A DNA stretch of 64,000 nucleotides from Bacteroidales bacterium (GTDB taxonomy: Bacteria; Bacteroidota; Bacteroidia; Bacteroidales; F082), in contig JAEEON010000045.1 in NCBI GenBank assembly GCA_016284305.1, forward strand, positions 1-64,000, written 5' to 3'. The position numbers and the translations under genes are program-made. The notes beneath the pieces are model-generated. The model worked only from the letters and a program-made list of their open reading frames with translations. It ran no database searches and was not told the DNA's origin. Positions 16,636 through 26,145 of this stretch are shown here, piece by piece. How positions within the stretch are numbered: position 1 is the first letter of the stretch; each line of letters starts with the position of its first letter.

Positions 16636-18684
16636 ATAGGCAATCCGAACATGATAGATGCTCATAAGCTTTTTCTTTAGCACTTTCTTGATTGTGGTGA
16701 AGTCACGCATGGTGAGATCGACATTGAGGAACTGTCCATCGTCCATCTGCTTCTGGATGATGTTGTCAACCAGGTTGCTGATGTTGTTCTCATCGGGCTC
16801 TTTAATACTTCTGGAGGCGGCTTCCACCGAGTCACAGATCATGAGCACCGCCGTCTCTCGCGAGAACGGGATGGGGCCATGGTAGGTGAAGTCGGCAGGA
16901 TCAACCTCCTCGTCAGGATGCTGACGTTTCTCCATGATATAGAAATATTCGGTACGTCGCGTGCCATGATGCGTACGGATGAAGTCGATGACCTGCTCCG
17001 GCAGGCGTTCTTTCTTGGCCAGCTCGATGCCATCGAGGACGTGCGAAATGATGATCTGGGCACTCTCGACATTGGAGATATCGTTGTGCGAGTTATAACC
17101 ACCATGCTGGTTCTCAGTGAAATACATGGGATTCTGTATTTTTCCAACATCATGGTACAAAGCCCCCGTACGAGCCAACAGGGAATCGCCACCTATCTCA
17201 TAAAGGACCTCATCGCAGAGATTAGCCACCTGAATGCTGTGTTGGAAAGTCCCCGGCGCAGTGGTAGCCAACCGTCTCAATAACGGCGTGTTGGTATTGT
17301 TCAACTCCATCAAGGTCAACGAAGTGGTGAGACGGAACATCTTCTCGAACAAGAAGATGAGCGGCAACGAAAGCATCGTGAACAAGGTGTTCAAGCCCAA
17401 CATACCCACCACCGACCAGTCAATCGTGGTGGAAGATAGAAGCGTGAAGGCTACATAGACCAAGAAATACACCACAAACAACAGCAATGAACTATAGAAA
17501 TAGTGGCGACGCATCTTGTGTTTCGACAAGATGAAGATGACGACCATGCTGGCTACCAGATGCATGAAGATGTATTGGAAAGGATTGGGAACCGCCATGG
17601 AAATCAACAGCACAGTAACCACCTGAATGGTGAACGCCAGTCCAGCACTGAAAAACGTAATCATGATCATGGTTAGCATTACCACAGGCATTAACATGAT
17701 GAAAGAAGGGTGCAGTTTCATGATCCAGTACGATGGGATGATCATGATCACCATCAACAACAAGATCAAGTTGATTTTGTTCAGCTCAAGATAAACATCG
17801 TTGTGATGCAAGGCACGTAAATAGAGAAGGATCATGATCAACAACAACGCGACCAAGAAAAACTGACTGATCTCCAACCATATAGATTCGTTTCGAGAAA
17901 ACGAACCCGTGGCATATTCCCTTTGGAGAGAGCTCAAGACAGCAAAGGCATGGTCATCCACAATCTCACCTTCAGAGATGATCAACTCATCTTTTTGAAC
18001 CATGCCATAGGTCAGCGAGACTTTCGACAGGGCCTTGTCTCGCTCTTTGCGAGTCATGACAGCGTCATATTCCACATTTTGGCGCAAAGCATTGTAAAGC
18101 AAGCTAGAAATAAGCTTTTTATTGACACCAGGATGCGATTCGCTCTCCCACTGTTCAACAGCCTCTCGAGCTGTTGTCAAGGTAAACAAAGAACCATAAG
18201 TGACCGTGGTTGCCGTTTTGTTCCTGACAAGCCGCACGGGCGAATCGGGACTCAAGTCATCCAAAGCCTTGTCGTAGGCTACGACGCCGCGATCCTCAAT
18301 CTGGTCAAAGAGTTCCAATAAGGTGGACTTGTTGAGTTCAGCACTCGCGCCCGTCATGGAGGTCTGGTTGTCAAATGCTGCTTCCAGTTGATTTCTTGAC
18401 TCTTGGGTAGCGATGTCATCAAACTGAAAGATTGGCTTCACCGACTTCAGCACTTCCTCGTTCTCCACTTTCAGCATCTCTGCATCTTTATAAACAGGAA
18501 AGTCGAAAGGCGCATATAGACTCTCATGCTGCCAAGGCTTGAACAATTGGAACTCGTATTGGAACTTGACCACTCGAGGCATCTGCCAGTAGATGACAAT
18601 GATGGCCAAAAGGAACATTACGACCTTGGCAACTTCATAATAACGGTGTCGTATAAGATTGAAAAAATCCTTTATCTTACTCAT
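16624..18684 (-). CDS. 7TM-HD family phosphohydrolase (PgpH-like)
   Basis: 686 residues from the ATG at 18684 (MSKIKDFFNLIRHRYYEV). An N-terminal membrane anchor, a large extracytoplasmic 7TMR-HDED region (about residues 45-270), a block of about seven helices (about 275-460) and a cytoplasmic HD domain: HSIQVANLCDEV, YHDVGKIQNPMYF and RTHHGTRRTEYF. PgpH-type members are c-di-AMP phosphodiesterases; that activity is the likely one here. Its stop codon falls within a heptamer array. Regulation is probably through an extracytoplasmic ligand. Confidence 0.9.
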   Translation of the reverse strand: MSKIKDFFNLIRHRYYEVAKVVMFLLAIIVIYWQMPRVVKFQYEFQLFKPWQHESLYAPFDFPVYKDAEMLKVENEEVLKSVKPIFQFDDIATQESRNQLEAAFDNQTSMTGASAELNKSTLLELFDQIEDRGVVAYDKALDDLSPDSPVRLVRNKTATTVTYGSLFTLTTAREAVEQWESESHPGVNKKLISSLLYNALRQNVEYDAVMTRKERDKALSKVSLTYGMVQKDELIISEGEIVDDHAFAVLSSLQREYATGSFSRNESIWLEISQFFLVALLLIMILLYLRALHHNDVYLELNKINLILLLMVIMIIPSYWIMKLHPSFIMLMPVVMLTMIMITFFSAGLAFTIQVVTVLLISMAVPNPFQYIFMHLVASMVVIFILSKHKMRRHYFYSSLLLFVVYFLVYVAFTLLSSTTIDWSVVGMLGLNTLFTMLSLPLIFLFEKMFRLTTSLTLMELNNTNTPLLRRLATTAPGTFQHSIQVANLCDEVLYEIGGDSLLARTGALYHDVGKIQNPMYFTENQHGGYNSHNDISNVESAQIIISHVLDGIELAKKERLPEQVIDFIRTHHGTRRTEYFYIMEKRQHPDEEVDPADFTYHGPIPFSRETAVLMICDSVEAASRSIKEPDENNISNLVDNIIQKQMDDGQFLNVDLTMRDFTTIKKVLKKKLMSIYHVRIAYPER

Positions 18685-18819
18685 TATCAATAACTTTAAT
18701 GAATAACGAATACAATTTCAGTAGGCTAAATTAAAAAAAAAGACGATTTCACCAGCAAAAAAGGCCCAAATTCCAAACTATTTCGATAATTTAGCCACTC
18801 CAATCAAACCGATCGAATC

Positions 18820-19539
18820 ATGTCATTTGGAATCTGCGACTTACCCGTCATCCCCATCCGAAAAGGAGGCAGCCACACCAGCGAGATGACGAGCCAACTG
18901 CTCTTCAACGAGCTTTATGAGGTGTTGGACGAGATCCCACAGTGGACGCTTATCCGCACGGAAATCGACCATTACGAGGGTTGGATCCAAGGCATACAGC
19001 ATCATCCCATCAGCGATCAAGAGTACCTGACGTTTAAGGCAAAGCCATGGCACATCATCAACAGGCCTGTGTTTAACCATCAAGGGACACATCTCAGCAT
19101 GGGCACCATCCTATATGAGCCCAACGACTACACGACGCCCTTCCCAGACGAATTCTCGCCTACAGCGATGATTGACTTCGCAAAACGTTTTTTGGGATCG
19201 CCTTATCTTTGGGGAGGAAGAAGCCTGTTCGGCATTGACTGCTCGGGGTTCGTTCAGCTCTGTGCCCGTGCTGCCGGCAAGTTACTTCCACGCGACGCTT
19301 CCCAACAGGTCAAAGAAGGAGATTTGGTTTACTTTTTAACCGAGATCCAACCAGGAGACTTGGCTTTCTTTGGTGATGAAGAAGGCAAGATCGTTCATGT
19401 GGGCATGATGATTGACGCGGAGAACATCATCCATGCCTCGGGCAAGGTCCGCATTGACTACCTTGACCAAACGGGTATCTTCAACAGGGAACGAAACGAG
19501 CACACCCATTGGTTAAAGGTGATTAAAAGAATTTCTTGA
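18820..19539 (+). CDS. NlpC/P60 peptidoglycan endopeptidase with SH3-like domains
   Basis: 239 residues. An SH3-like N-terminal half (SFGICDLPVIPIRKGGSHTSEM...WTLIRTEIDHYEGWIQ) precedes a C40 peptidase with catalytic Cys in IDCSGFVQLCARA, His in VHVGMMI and a third polar residue region IIHASGKVRID. Relatives such as dipeptidyl-peptidase VI cleave gamma-D-Glu-diaminopimelate in murein peptides. No signal peptide is visible, which points to a cytoplasmic muropeptide-recycling role. The pruA promoter overlaps its stop codon. Confidence 0.9.
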   Translation: MSFGICDLPVIPIRKGGSHTSEMTSQLLFNELYEVLDEIPQWTLIRTEIDHYEGWIQGIQHHPISDQEYLTFKAKPWHIINRPVFNHQGTHLSMGTILYEPNDYTTPFPDEFSPTAMIDFAKRFLGSPYLWGGRSLFGIDCSGFVQLCARAAGKLLPRDASQQVKEGDLVYFLTEIQPGDLAFFGDEEGKIVHVGMMIDAENIIHASGKVRIDYLDQTGIFNRERNEHTHWLKVIKRIS

Positions 19540-19567
19540 AAATTCAAAACCAAATGCTTACCTTTGC
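19536..19567 (+). promoter_or_regulatory. Promoter of pruA
   Basis: -33 TTG (19536-19538) and -7 TACCTTTGC (19559-19567) are spaced by 20 bases, a textbook Bacteroidetes arrangement. It begins inside the stop region of the preceding gene. An AATCTTTA-type octamer run (19603-19637) follows in the leader. Confidence 0.8.
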
Positions 19568-19643
19568 GGTGCTTTTTTTAAACCCTCCTTCTCAAAAGGA
19601 AAATCTTTTAATTTTAAATCTTTAAATCTTTAAATCACATATA

Positions 19644-21275
19644 ATGAACAACGCACTGATTACTTTTGCGAAGCCGGACAACGAGCCTGTGAAATCCTAC
19701 AAGCCAGGCAGTCCGGAGAGAATTGAACTTCAAAAGGAACTCGAAAGACAATCCAACGAAATCGTTGAAATCCCCGCCATCATCAACGGCCAGGAAGTCC
19801 GTACGGGTGACATGGGCGAGGTGGTGATGCCTCACGACCACAAGCACGTCATCGCTCGCTACCATAAGGTAGGCGAAAAGGAAGTCCGCATGGCCATTGA
19901 CGCTGCGCAAGCCGCCAAGCACGACTGGGAAAACACCCCTTGGGACGAGCGTGCCGCCATCATGGCCCGCATCGCCGAAATGCTGGCCACCAAATACCGC
20001 GCCCGCATCAACGCCGCCACCATGCTCGGCCAGTCGAAGAACTGCTTCCAGGCTGAGATCGATAGTGCTTGCGAGACCATCGACTTCTTCCGCTACAACA
20101 ACCACTACGCCAGCAAGCTCTACGCTGAACAACCTGCTTCGGCCAACGATCAGCTGAACCGCGTAGAATACCGTCCTTTGGAAGGCTTCGTGTTCGCCAT
20201 CACGCCTTTCAACTTCACCTCCATCGCTTCCAATCTGAACATGACTCCCGCTTTGATGGGTAACACCACCATCTGGAAACCCTCAACGACCGCCTTGCTG
20301 TCGAACTACACCGACATGCGCATCTTCATGGAAGCCGGCCTCCCGAATGGTGTCGTCAACTTCCTGCCTGGCAAGGGTAGCGTGATCAGCGGCGTGGCTC
20401 TGAAGGACAAGAACTTCAACGCCATCCACTTCACTGGTAGCACCGGCACCTTCAAGAGCTTGTGGAAGACCACGGGCCAGAACCTCGACATGTACAAGGC
20501 CTATCCTCGCCTCGTAGGTGAGACCGGTGGCAAGGACTTCATCTTCGTCCACCACAGCGCTGACCCGCAAGAGGTGGCCGTGGCCATCGTGCGTGGCGCC
20601 TTCGAATACCAAGGCCAGAAGTGCTCTGCCGCTTCACGTGCTTATATCCCTGCTTCAATGTGGAACGACGTGAAGAACCGCGTGGGCGACATGATGAGCA
20701 CCATTAAGATGGGTGACGTGAAAGACTTCAGCAACTACGTCAACGCAGTCATCGACGAAGCATCATTTGACAATTGCAAGGGCTACATCGACCGCGCCAA
20801 GGCCAGCAAGGACGCTGAGATCGTCTTCGGAGGCAACTGTGACAAGAGCGTCGGCTACTTCGTGGAACCCACTGTCATCCTCGCCAAGGTGCCGAACTAT
20901 GAGAGCATGGTGGAAGAAATCTTCGGACCTATCATCACCATCTACGTCTATGACGACAACAAGTTCGAGGAGATGCTCGACGTGTGCGACCAAAGCTCGC
21001 CATACGCACTCACCGGTGCCTTCTTCGGCAACTGCCTGAAGGCCCAGAAGATCGCCAACGACAAGCTGCGCCATGCCGCCGGCAACTACTACGTAAACGA
21101 CAAGCCCACGGGAGCCGTGGTCGGCATGCAGCCTTTCGGTGGTGCCCGTGCATCAGGAACCAACGACAAAGCCGGTGGTCTGTGGAACCTCATCCGCTGG
21201 ACCAGCCCTCGCGCCATCAAGAACACCTTCGTTCCCGCTGCCGCTTACGGTTATCCTTTCCTGGCAAAAGAATAA
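19644..21275 (+). CDS. pruA: L-glutamate gamma-semialdehyde dehydrogenase (delta-1-pyrroline-5-carboxylate dehydrogenase)
   Basis: 543 residues. NAD-dependent oxidation of glutamate semialdehyde to glutamate in proline and arginine breakdown. The ALDH sites are visible: the catalytic Glu in LVGETGGKDFIF (about residue 292), the catalytic Cys in YQGQKCSAASRAYIP (about residue 327) and EEIFGPIITIYVY. Length and the VEYRPLEGFVFAITPFNF segment fit the stand-alone PruA type. It has a strong promoter and a strong terminator, so it is monocistronic. Proline dehydrogenase is not in the window. Confidence 0.95.
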   Translation: MNNALITFAKPDNEPVKSYKPGSPERIELQKELERQSNEIVEIPAIINGQEVRTGDMGEVVMPHDHKHVIARYHKVGEKEVRMAIDAAQAAKHDWENTPWDERAAIMARIAEMLATKYRARINAATMLGQSKNCFQAEIDSACETIDFFRYNNHYASKLYAEQPASANDQLNRVEYRPLEGFVFAITPFNFTSIASNLNMTPALMGNTTIWKPSTTALLSNYTDMRIFMEAGLPNGVVNFLPGKGSVISGVALKDKNFNAIHFTGSTGTFKSLWKTTGQNLDMYKAYPRLVGETGGKDFIFVHHSADPQEVAVAIVRGAFEYQGQKCSAASRAYIPASMWNDVKNRVGDMMSTIKMGDVKDFSNYVNAVIDEASFDNCKGYIDRAKASKDAEIVFGGNCDKSVGYFVEPTVILAKVPNYESMVEEIFGPIITIYVYDDNKFEEMLDVCDQSSPYALTGAFFGNCLKAQKIANDKLRHAAGNYYVNDKPTGAVVGMQPFGGARASGTNDKAGGLWNLIRWTSPRAIKNTFVPAAAYGYPFLAKE

Positions 21276-21324
21276 TGCTCAACCCCAAAGACGGCATACA
21301 CCATCTTTGGCGATAACAACCATG

Positions 21325-21360
21325 AAAAAGTCCACAAGTTCTTGTGGACTTTTTCTTTTT
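21325..21360 (+). terminator. Rho-independent terminator after pruA
   Basis: Perfect 14-bp stem AAAAAGTCCACAAG / CTTGTGGACTTTTT with a TT loop, followed by a T tract. It is strong and usable on both strands. Confidence 0.92.
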
Positions 21361-21402
21361 TGGGGAAATAAAACACGGCATTATCGTCACACTCTTATCC
21401 TA

Positions 21403-21497
21403 TTTCCATCCCAAAACTTTACAAATTCATCCCAAAACGCTCGAAATTCATCCCAAAAATAGCCATATTCATCCCAAAAGTACGCATTTTCGTCACA
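21403..21497 (+). repeat. Tandem 21-bp repeat (ATTCATCCCAAAA core)
   Basis: CATCCC begins at 21407, 21428, 21449 and 21470, exactly 21 bases apart, each in an ATTCATCCCAAAA-like core followed by a variable 7-8 base segment. A degenerate further copy (TTTCGTCAC) falls at 21488-21497. Two helical turns per unit could place a protein repeatedly on one DNA face. With the terminator it fills the 305-base gap between pruA and the next gene. Confidence 0.85.
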
Positions 21498-21580
21498 TTG
21501 CATAAACGAAGATAACTATTTTCAGAATAATTGAAATACACGTTGTTTCTTTGCAACTCGAAAACAAAAATAAAAACAAC

Positions 21581-23353
21581 ATGTGCAAGGAAACGAGAAT
21601 TTTTGACATCCTTTCAGTGTATCAAGAGAAATGGCCCAAACAGGACGTGGCTTTAGCGCGAAAAGAAAATGGGTCATGGAGAAAATACAGCCCAGCAGAA
21701 TACAAAGAACTGACCACGAAGGCAAGCTACGCCATGATTGAGTTAGGCATCGCTCCTGGCGACAAAGTGGCATTGATTAGCGGCAACCGCCCAGAGTGGA
21801 ACATCCTCGACATGGCCATCATGATGGTCGGGGCCGTCACCGTCCCCATCTATCCCACCATCAGCAAGGAAGACTACCGTTACATCCTCGACAACAGCGA
21901 TGCGAGAATGGTGGTGCTGGAGGGCGTGGTCGTCATGAATAAGGTCGAGGAAGTGCGCAATGAGATTCCCAAACTGGAATATCTCTACACCTTCCAAAAC
22001 AGAGAGAAATATCCATACTTCGCACAACTGATCGAGATGGGCGAGCAACATCCCCACGAAGAGGAACTCCGCAAGCGCATGGAGGCCGTACGTCCCGAGG
22101 ACTGCGCCACCATCCTATACACTTCGGGTACCACGGGAACCCCTAAAGGCGTGATGCTCTCCCATAGCAACATCATGCATCAGCTATACAACCTGCAACA
22201 CACCCCGGCCCCATGGTCGAAAGTCGCCTTCAGCTTCCTCCCAATTTGTCATGCCTATGAACGAATGTTGGTGTATCTGTACCAATTCCTCGGAATGTCA
22301 GTCTATTACGCAGAGAGCCTGGCCACCATCGGCTCTGACATGAAGGAGGTCCACCCCACCATGATGTCGGCAGTGCCACGTCTGTTGGAGAAGATGTACG
22401 AAAAGATTGTACAGTCGGGTCAGAAACAGAAAGGCTTGAAAGGCAAGATCTTCAACTGGTCGCTGAATCTCGCCGAGGAGTATAAGATCGACCCGAAGAA
22501 ACGCTCACCATGGTATAACTTCAAGCTGAAGATTGCTGACAAGCTGGTGTATTCCACCATCAGGGCCAACCTGGGTGCTGAGCATTTCGACATCGTGGTC
22601 TCTGGCGCTGCCAGTATCTCACCCAAGATTGCAGCGTTCTTCTCCGCCATCAAGATGCCTGTTTACGAAGGCTATGGCATGACCGAAACCTCACCTGTCA
22701 TCGCGGTGAGTAACAACAACCCACACGGCCGCGAGGTGGGCACCGTAGGACCTGCACTCCCCGGCGTGGAAATCAAGGTGGAGGCCAACGGTGAGATTTG
22801 CTGCCGCGGCCACAACGTAATGATGGGTTACTACAAAAACAAGGAACTCACTCACGAGATCATCGACGCTGACGGCTGGCTTCACACCGGCGACATCGGC
22901 TATATCAATGAATATGGCCAGGTGTTCATCACCGGAAGGTTGAAGAGCCTGTTCAAGACCTCCATGGGCAAATACGTCAACCCTCAAATCATCGAGGAGA
23001 AGTTCACCGAGAGCGAGTTCTTCGAAAACGTGGTTGTCTTCGGCGAAGGCCAGAAATTCGCTGCTGCCATCATCGTCCCCGACTTCAACTTCCTCAAGGA
23101 ATGGTGCAAGAAACACCAGCTCACGTTCACTTCGCCCGCCGAGGCCATCAACCTGAAAGACGTCAAGGAACGCATCGCCAAGGAGGTTCAGAAATACAAC
23201 GATTATTTCGGAGATACTGAGAAGATCAAACGCTACACTTTGATTGCCGACGAATGGTCCACGGCCAACCGGCTGTTGACACCCACCCTGAAAGTCCGTC
23301 GCCAGATGGTTGGAACACGTTACCAAAGCGTCATCCAGAGCATGTTCGCCTAA
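21581..23353 (+). CDS. Long-chain fatty-acid--CoA ligase (AMP-forming)
   Basis: 590 residues from the ATG at 21581; the TTG start ten codons earlier lies in the leader. The ANL fold is clear: the P-loop-like motif YTSGTTGTPKGVMLSHSN (about residues 190-207), EGYGMTETSPVIAV, and GWLHTGDIGYINEYGQVFITGR before the hinge. It activates fatty acids to acyl-CoA at the inner membrane. The C-terminal domain (KYNDYFGDTEKIKRYTL) is the form common in Bacteroidetes FadD homologues. It has a short leader after the 21-bp repeats. Confidence 0.92.
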   Translation: MCKETRIFDILSVYQEKWPKQDVALARKENGSWRKYSPAEYKELTTKASYAMIELGIAPGDKVALISGNRPEWNILDMAIMMVGAVTVPIYPTISKEDYRYILDNSDARMVVLEGVVVMNKVEEVRNEIPKLEYLYTFQNREKYPYFAQLIEMGEQHPHEEELRKRMEAVRPEDCATILYTSGTTGTPKGVMLSHSNIMHQLYNLQHTPAPWSKVAFSFLPICHAYERMLVYLYQFLGMSVYYAESLATIGSDMKEVHPTMMSAVPRLLEKMYEKIVQSGQKQKGLKGKIFNWSLNLAEEYKIDPKKRSPWYNFKLKIADKLVYSTIRANLGAEHFDIVVSGAASISPKIAAFFSAIKMPVYEGYGMTETSPVIAVSNNNPHGREVGTVGPALPGVEIKVEANGEICCRGHNVMMGYYKNKELTHEIIDADGWLHTGDIGYINEYGQVFITGRLKSLFKTSMGKYVNPQIIEEKFTESEFFENVVVFGEGQKFAAAIIVPDFNFLKEWCKKHQLTFTSPAEAINLKDVKERIAKEVQKYNDYFGDTEKIKRYTLIADEWSTANRLLTPTLKVRRQMVGTRYQSVIQSMFA

Positions 23354-23379
23354 ACACCGATAAGGAAAAACAACTTTGG

Positions 23380-23412
23380 TTGCTTTTATTAAAAAAAGAG
23401 TGCTATCTTTGC
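23380..23412 (+). promoter_or_regulatory. Promoter of the secreted protein at 23433
   Basis: -33 TTG (23380-23382) and -7 TATCTTTGC (23404-23412), spaced by 21 bases. Confidence 0.72.
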
Positions 23413-23432
23413 GCATTATTAATAGCACAAAG

Positions 23433-24296
23433 ATGAAAAAGACGATTTTTACCCTTTTCTTCGCATTCCTATGCCTAGGCATTATGGCGCAGGAGAGCTA
23501 TCATGAAGAATATCGTATCTCGGTGGGCGACACCATGATGTGGTGCCCCTTTGCCCAATGCAACAACATCAGTTTCAAGGTTTCATCGAAAGAAGTCATC
23601 AAGTTCGACCCCGTTCATTTCGGCGAGAAGGTACAGGTCATCGGTTTGAAGCCTGGCATCTGTTACCTGAAGGCCACCTGTGGCGATATCACGGTTGACG
23701 CTGATGTCATCGTCAACGACGCCAACAAGATAACGGCTCCCGAAGTCACCTTGGAGAAGCCCGCCACCCAGCCCTTCACAGGCACGTATCAATTCAACCC
23801 GCCTACGGATCATTTCTTCATCACCGCTACCAACCCGGAAGATGAATATCGAGAGACCTACGCCAAGATTGGGGATGAGGAGGCTTACAACAACGGCAAC
23901 GGAATCGACCGTTTCTGGAACATCAGCACCGGAGCCAATTATTTTTACGTCCCTGATGCCCAAGGATGGACGGACGATGTGAAGTTCGATTTCGAGCCTT
24001 TCGGAGAGAGTTTCTTCCCGCTCAACACCTTCGCCCTCGAGGTAAACACCGAGGAGGACCTGTCGCAGTACTACACGGGCATGGAAAAGGTGCTCGACGT
24101 GGACTGCTGGACGTTCTTCGTGGAGTTGGGCGATGGCAATGTCATCCGTTACTGGGTGGACCCGTCAAACGGCTGCACGCTGAAACGCATCGTCAACACC
24201 AACCAACCGAGCGAGGTGACCGTCTATGACCTCAACTACAAAAAATGGTTCTTTGGACCAAAATTCAAGAAATCGTTACACGACAAGACCAGATAA
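23433..24296 (+). CDS. Secreted protein of unknown function
   Basis: 287 residues from the ATG at 23433, giving the signal peptide MKKTIFTLFFAFLCLGIMAQ. Residues 25-100 (RISVGDTMMWCPFAQCNNISFKVSS...GKICYLKATCGD-like) resemble a Big-type or Ig-like beta domain with four Cys that may form disulfides. The second half (residues 150-280) is beta rich, with YYTGMEKVLDVDCWTFFVEL and VIRYWVDPSNGCTLKRI, similar to LolA/DUF4412-like lipid-binding sheets, but this is weak. It has its own promoter and stands alone. Function is not recognised. Confidence 0.68.
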   Translation: MKKTIFTLFFAFLCLGIMAQESYHEEYRISVGDTMMWCPFAQCNNISFKVSSKEVIKFDPVHFGEKVQVIGLKPGICYLKATCGDITVDADVIVNDANKITAPEVTLEKPATQPFTGTYQFNPPTDHFFITATNPEDEYRETYAKIGDEEAYNNGNGIDRFWNISTGANYFYVPDAQGWTDDVKFDFEPFGESFFPLNTFALEVNTEEDLSQYYTGMEKVLDVDCWTFFVELGDGNVIRYWVDPSNGCTLKRIVNTNQPSEVTVYDLNYKKWFFGPKFKKSLHDKTR

Positions 24297-24325
24297 CTTT
24301 TCATCAATAGACTAAACATAAAACA

Positions 24326-25441
24326 ATGGAAAACACAGAATTAAAAAAGACCCCTTACAACCAGATCCATCACGATTTGGGAGCCAAGATGGCTGAATTT
24401 GCCGGTTACGACATGCCCATTCAATATTCAGGCTTAGTCGAGGAGCACAACAACGTCCGCAACAACGTCGGTGTCTTCGATGTGTCGCACATGGGTGAGT
24501 TCCGTGCCCAGGGACCGATGGCCAAGCAGTTCATGCAATACTGCACCGTCAATGACGTCGCAGCCCTCAGCGACGGCAAGGTTCAATACACCTGCCTGCC
24601 TAACGGCAAAGGCGGCATCGTTGACGACATGCTGGTTTACCGCATCGCTGACGACCATTACTTCATGGTTCCCAATGCTGCCAACATCGACAAAGATTGG
24701 GATTGGATGAGCCAGATCGCTGCCAAGTTCGGCATGAAGCTCGGCGAAGAGTTCAAGAACGAGAGTGAGGAATGGGCTCAGCTGGCTGTGCAAGGCCCCA
24801 ACGCTTTGAAAGCCATGCAGAAGCTCACCAAGGCCAACGTCGTTGACATGGAGTACTACACCTTCCAAATCATCACTTTCGCCGGTGTTGACAACGTCAT
24901 CTTCTCCACCACGGGTTACACTGGTGCTGGCGGTTGCGAGATCTACATCCCCGTCGCCCATGCCAAGGAGGTTTGGGACGCCGTGTTCGAGGCTGGCAAG
25001 GAGTTCGGCATCATGCCCGCTGGTCTGGGCTGCCGCGACACCCTGCGTCTCGAAAAAGGCTTCTGCCTCTATGGTCACGAGATTGACGACACCATCAGCC
25101 CCATCGAGGCTGGCTTGGGTTGGATCACCAAGTTCGTCGATGGCAACGACTTCCTCAACCGTGAGATCTTCGCCGCCCAAAAGGCCAATGGCGTCAGCCA
25201 GAAGATCGTCGGCTTCGAGATGATCGACCGTGGCATCCCGCGCAACGGCTATGAGGTGTGCGACGCCGAAGGCAACTGCATCGGCATGGTCCGCTCAGGT
25301 AGCCCCTCGCCTTCCACTGGCAAGAACATCGGCACTGCCTTGGTGCAAAAAGCCTTCAGCAAGAAAGACACGGAGATCTATATCAAGATTCGTAACAAGC
25401 TCATCAAGGCCATCGTGGTCAAGATGCCATTCTTAGCTTGA
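24326..25441 (+). CDS. gcvT: Glycine cleavage system aminomethyltransferase (T protein)
   Basis: 371 residues. It transfers the methylene group from the lipoyl H-protein intermediate to tetrahydrofolate, releasing ammonia. Visible: DVSHMGEFRAQGP (about residues 53-65), VQYTCLPNGKGGIVDDMLVYR with the catalytic Asp, GYTGAGGCEIYIP and the C-terminal GMVRSGSPSPSTGKNIGTALV. Full length. No glycine riboswitch was seen in the 30-base leader. The other gcv genes are not in the window. Its stop TGA overlaps the rhomboid ATG (TGATG). Confidence 0.96.
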   Translation: MENTELKKTPYNQIHHDLGAKMAEFAGYDMPIQYSGLVEEHNNVRNNVGVFDVSHMGEFRAQGPMAKQFMQYCTVNDVAALSDGKVQYTCLPNGKGGIVDDMLVYRIADDHYFMVPNAANIDKDWDWMSQIAAKFGMKLGEEFKNESEEWAQLAVQGPNALKAMQKLTKANVVDMEYYTFQIITFAGVDNVIFSTTGYTGAGGCEIYIPVAHAKEVWDAVFEAGKEFGIMPAGLGCRDTLRLEKGFCLYGHEIDDTISPIEAGLGWITKFVDGNDFLNREIFAAQKANGVSQKIVGFEMIDRGIPRNGYEVCDAEGNCIGMVRSGSPSPSTGKNIGTALVQKAFSKKDTEIYIKIRNKLIKAIVVKMPFLA

Positions 25442-26145
25442 TGGAAGACCATTCCGAACGAAAGAAGTTTCTGGGCAGCCTCGCCATCCCAGCCCTGTTA
25501 GTAACCCTGATGTGGGTCGTCAAGGGCACCGAGGCCGTCGCAGACATCAACTTGGGCCGTTGGGGGCTTGTCCCCCATACGGCCCAAGGTCTTATCGGAG
25601 TGCTTACCTTGCCATTTCTGCATGGCAGCTGGGAACACCTGCTCACCAACAGCGTGTCCTTCCTGGTATTGGCCACCGCACTTTACTACTGCTACCCCAC
25701 CCTGGCCAACCGTGTCATGCTCATCACCTATATCGCCAGCGGACTCCTCACCTGGTATATCGGCAACCCCTCTTCCACCCACGTCGGTGCCAGCGCACTC
25801 ATCTATGGCATCAACCTGTTCCTCATCGTCAGCGGATTCATCCGAGGCAACCGGATGCTCATCGTCATCTCCCTGATCATGGTGTTCCTTTACGGAGGAT
25901 TCATTTGGGGCATGATCCCCGCCTTTGCCATACCTCAAAACATCTCTTGGGAAGGCCACCTTAGCGGAGCCATCGTAGGAATAGCCCTGGCCATCATTTA
26001 TAAAAACAAAGGCCCTCAAAAAGAAGAACATCACTGGGATGAAGATGATGACGAGGATGATGACCAAGACGACGGTCATCCCTACTGGGATGTCCCCATG
26101 CCCTCAAACGACGACCTGACGGTGCAATACCGTTTCAGACATTAA
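25441..26145 (+). CDS. Rhomboid-family intramembrane serine protease
   Basis: 234 residues, about six membrane helices. Catalytic elements: HGSWEHLLTNS with the His/Asn oxyanion region, STHVGASALIYG with the GxSx Ser (GASA rather than the common GASG) and SWEGHLSGAIVGI with the catalytic His. It should cleave transmembrane substrates. The C-terminus is a cytoplasmic acidic tail (EEHHWDEDDDEDDDQDD). The ATG overlaps the gcvT stop by one base, so it is translationally coupled. It converges with the SGNH hydrolase gene, overlapping by four bases. Confidence 0.88.
   Translation: MEDHSERKKFLGSLAIPALLVTLMWVVKGTEAVADINLGRWGLVPHTAQGLIGVLTLPFLHGSWEHLLTNSVSFLVLATALYYCYPTLANRVMLITYIASGLLTWYIGNPSSTHVGASALIYGINLFLIVSGFIRGNRMLIVISLIMVFLYGGFIWGMIPAFAIPQNISWEGHLSGAIVGIALAIIYKNKGPQKEEHHWDEDDDEDDDQDDGHPYWDVPMPSNDDLTVQYRFRH

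Noticed and set aside
24297..24325. Glycine riboswitch before gcvT
   Set aside because: The leader is only about 29 bases long with no conserved structure.
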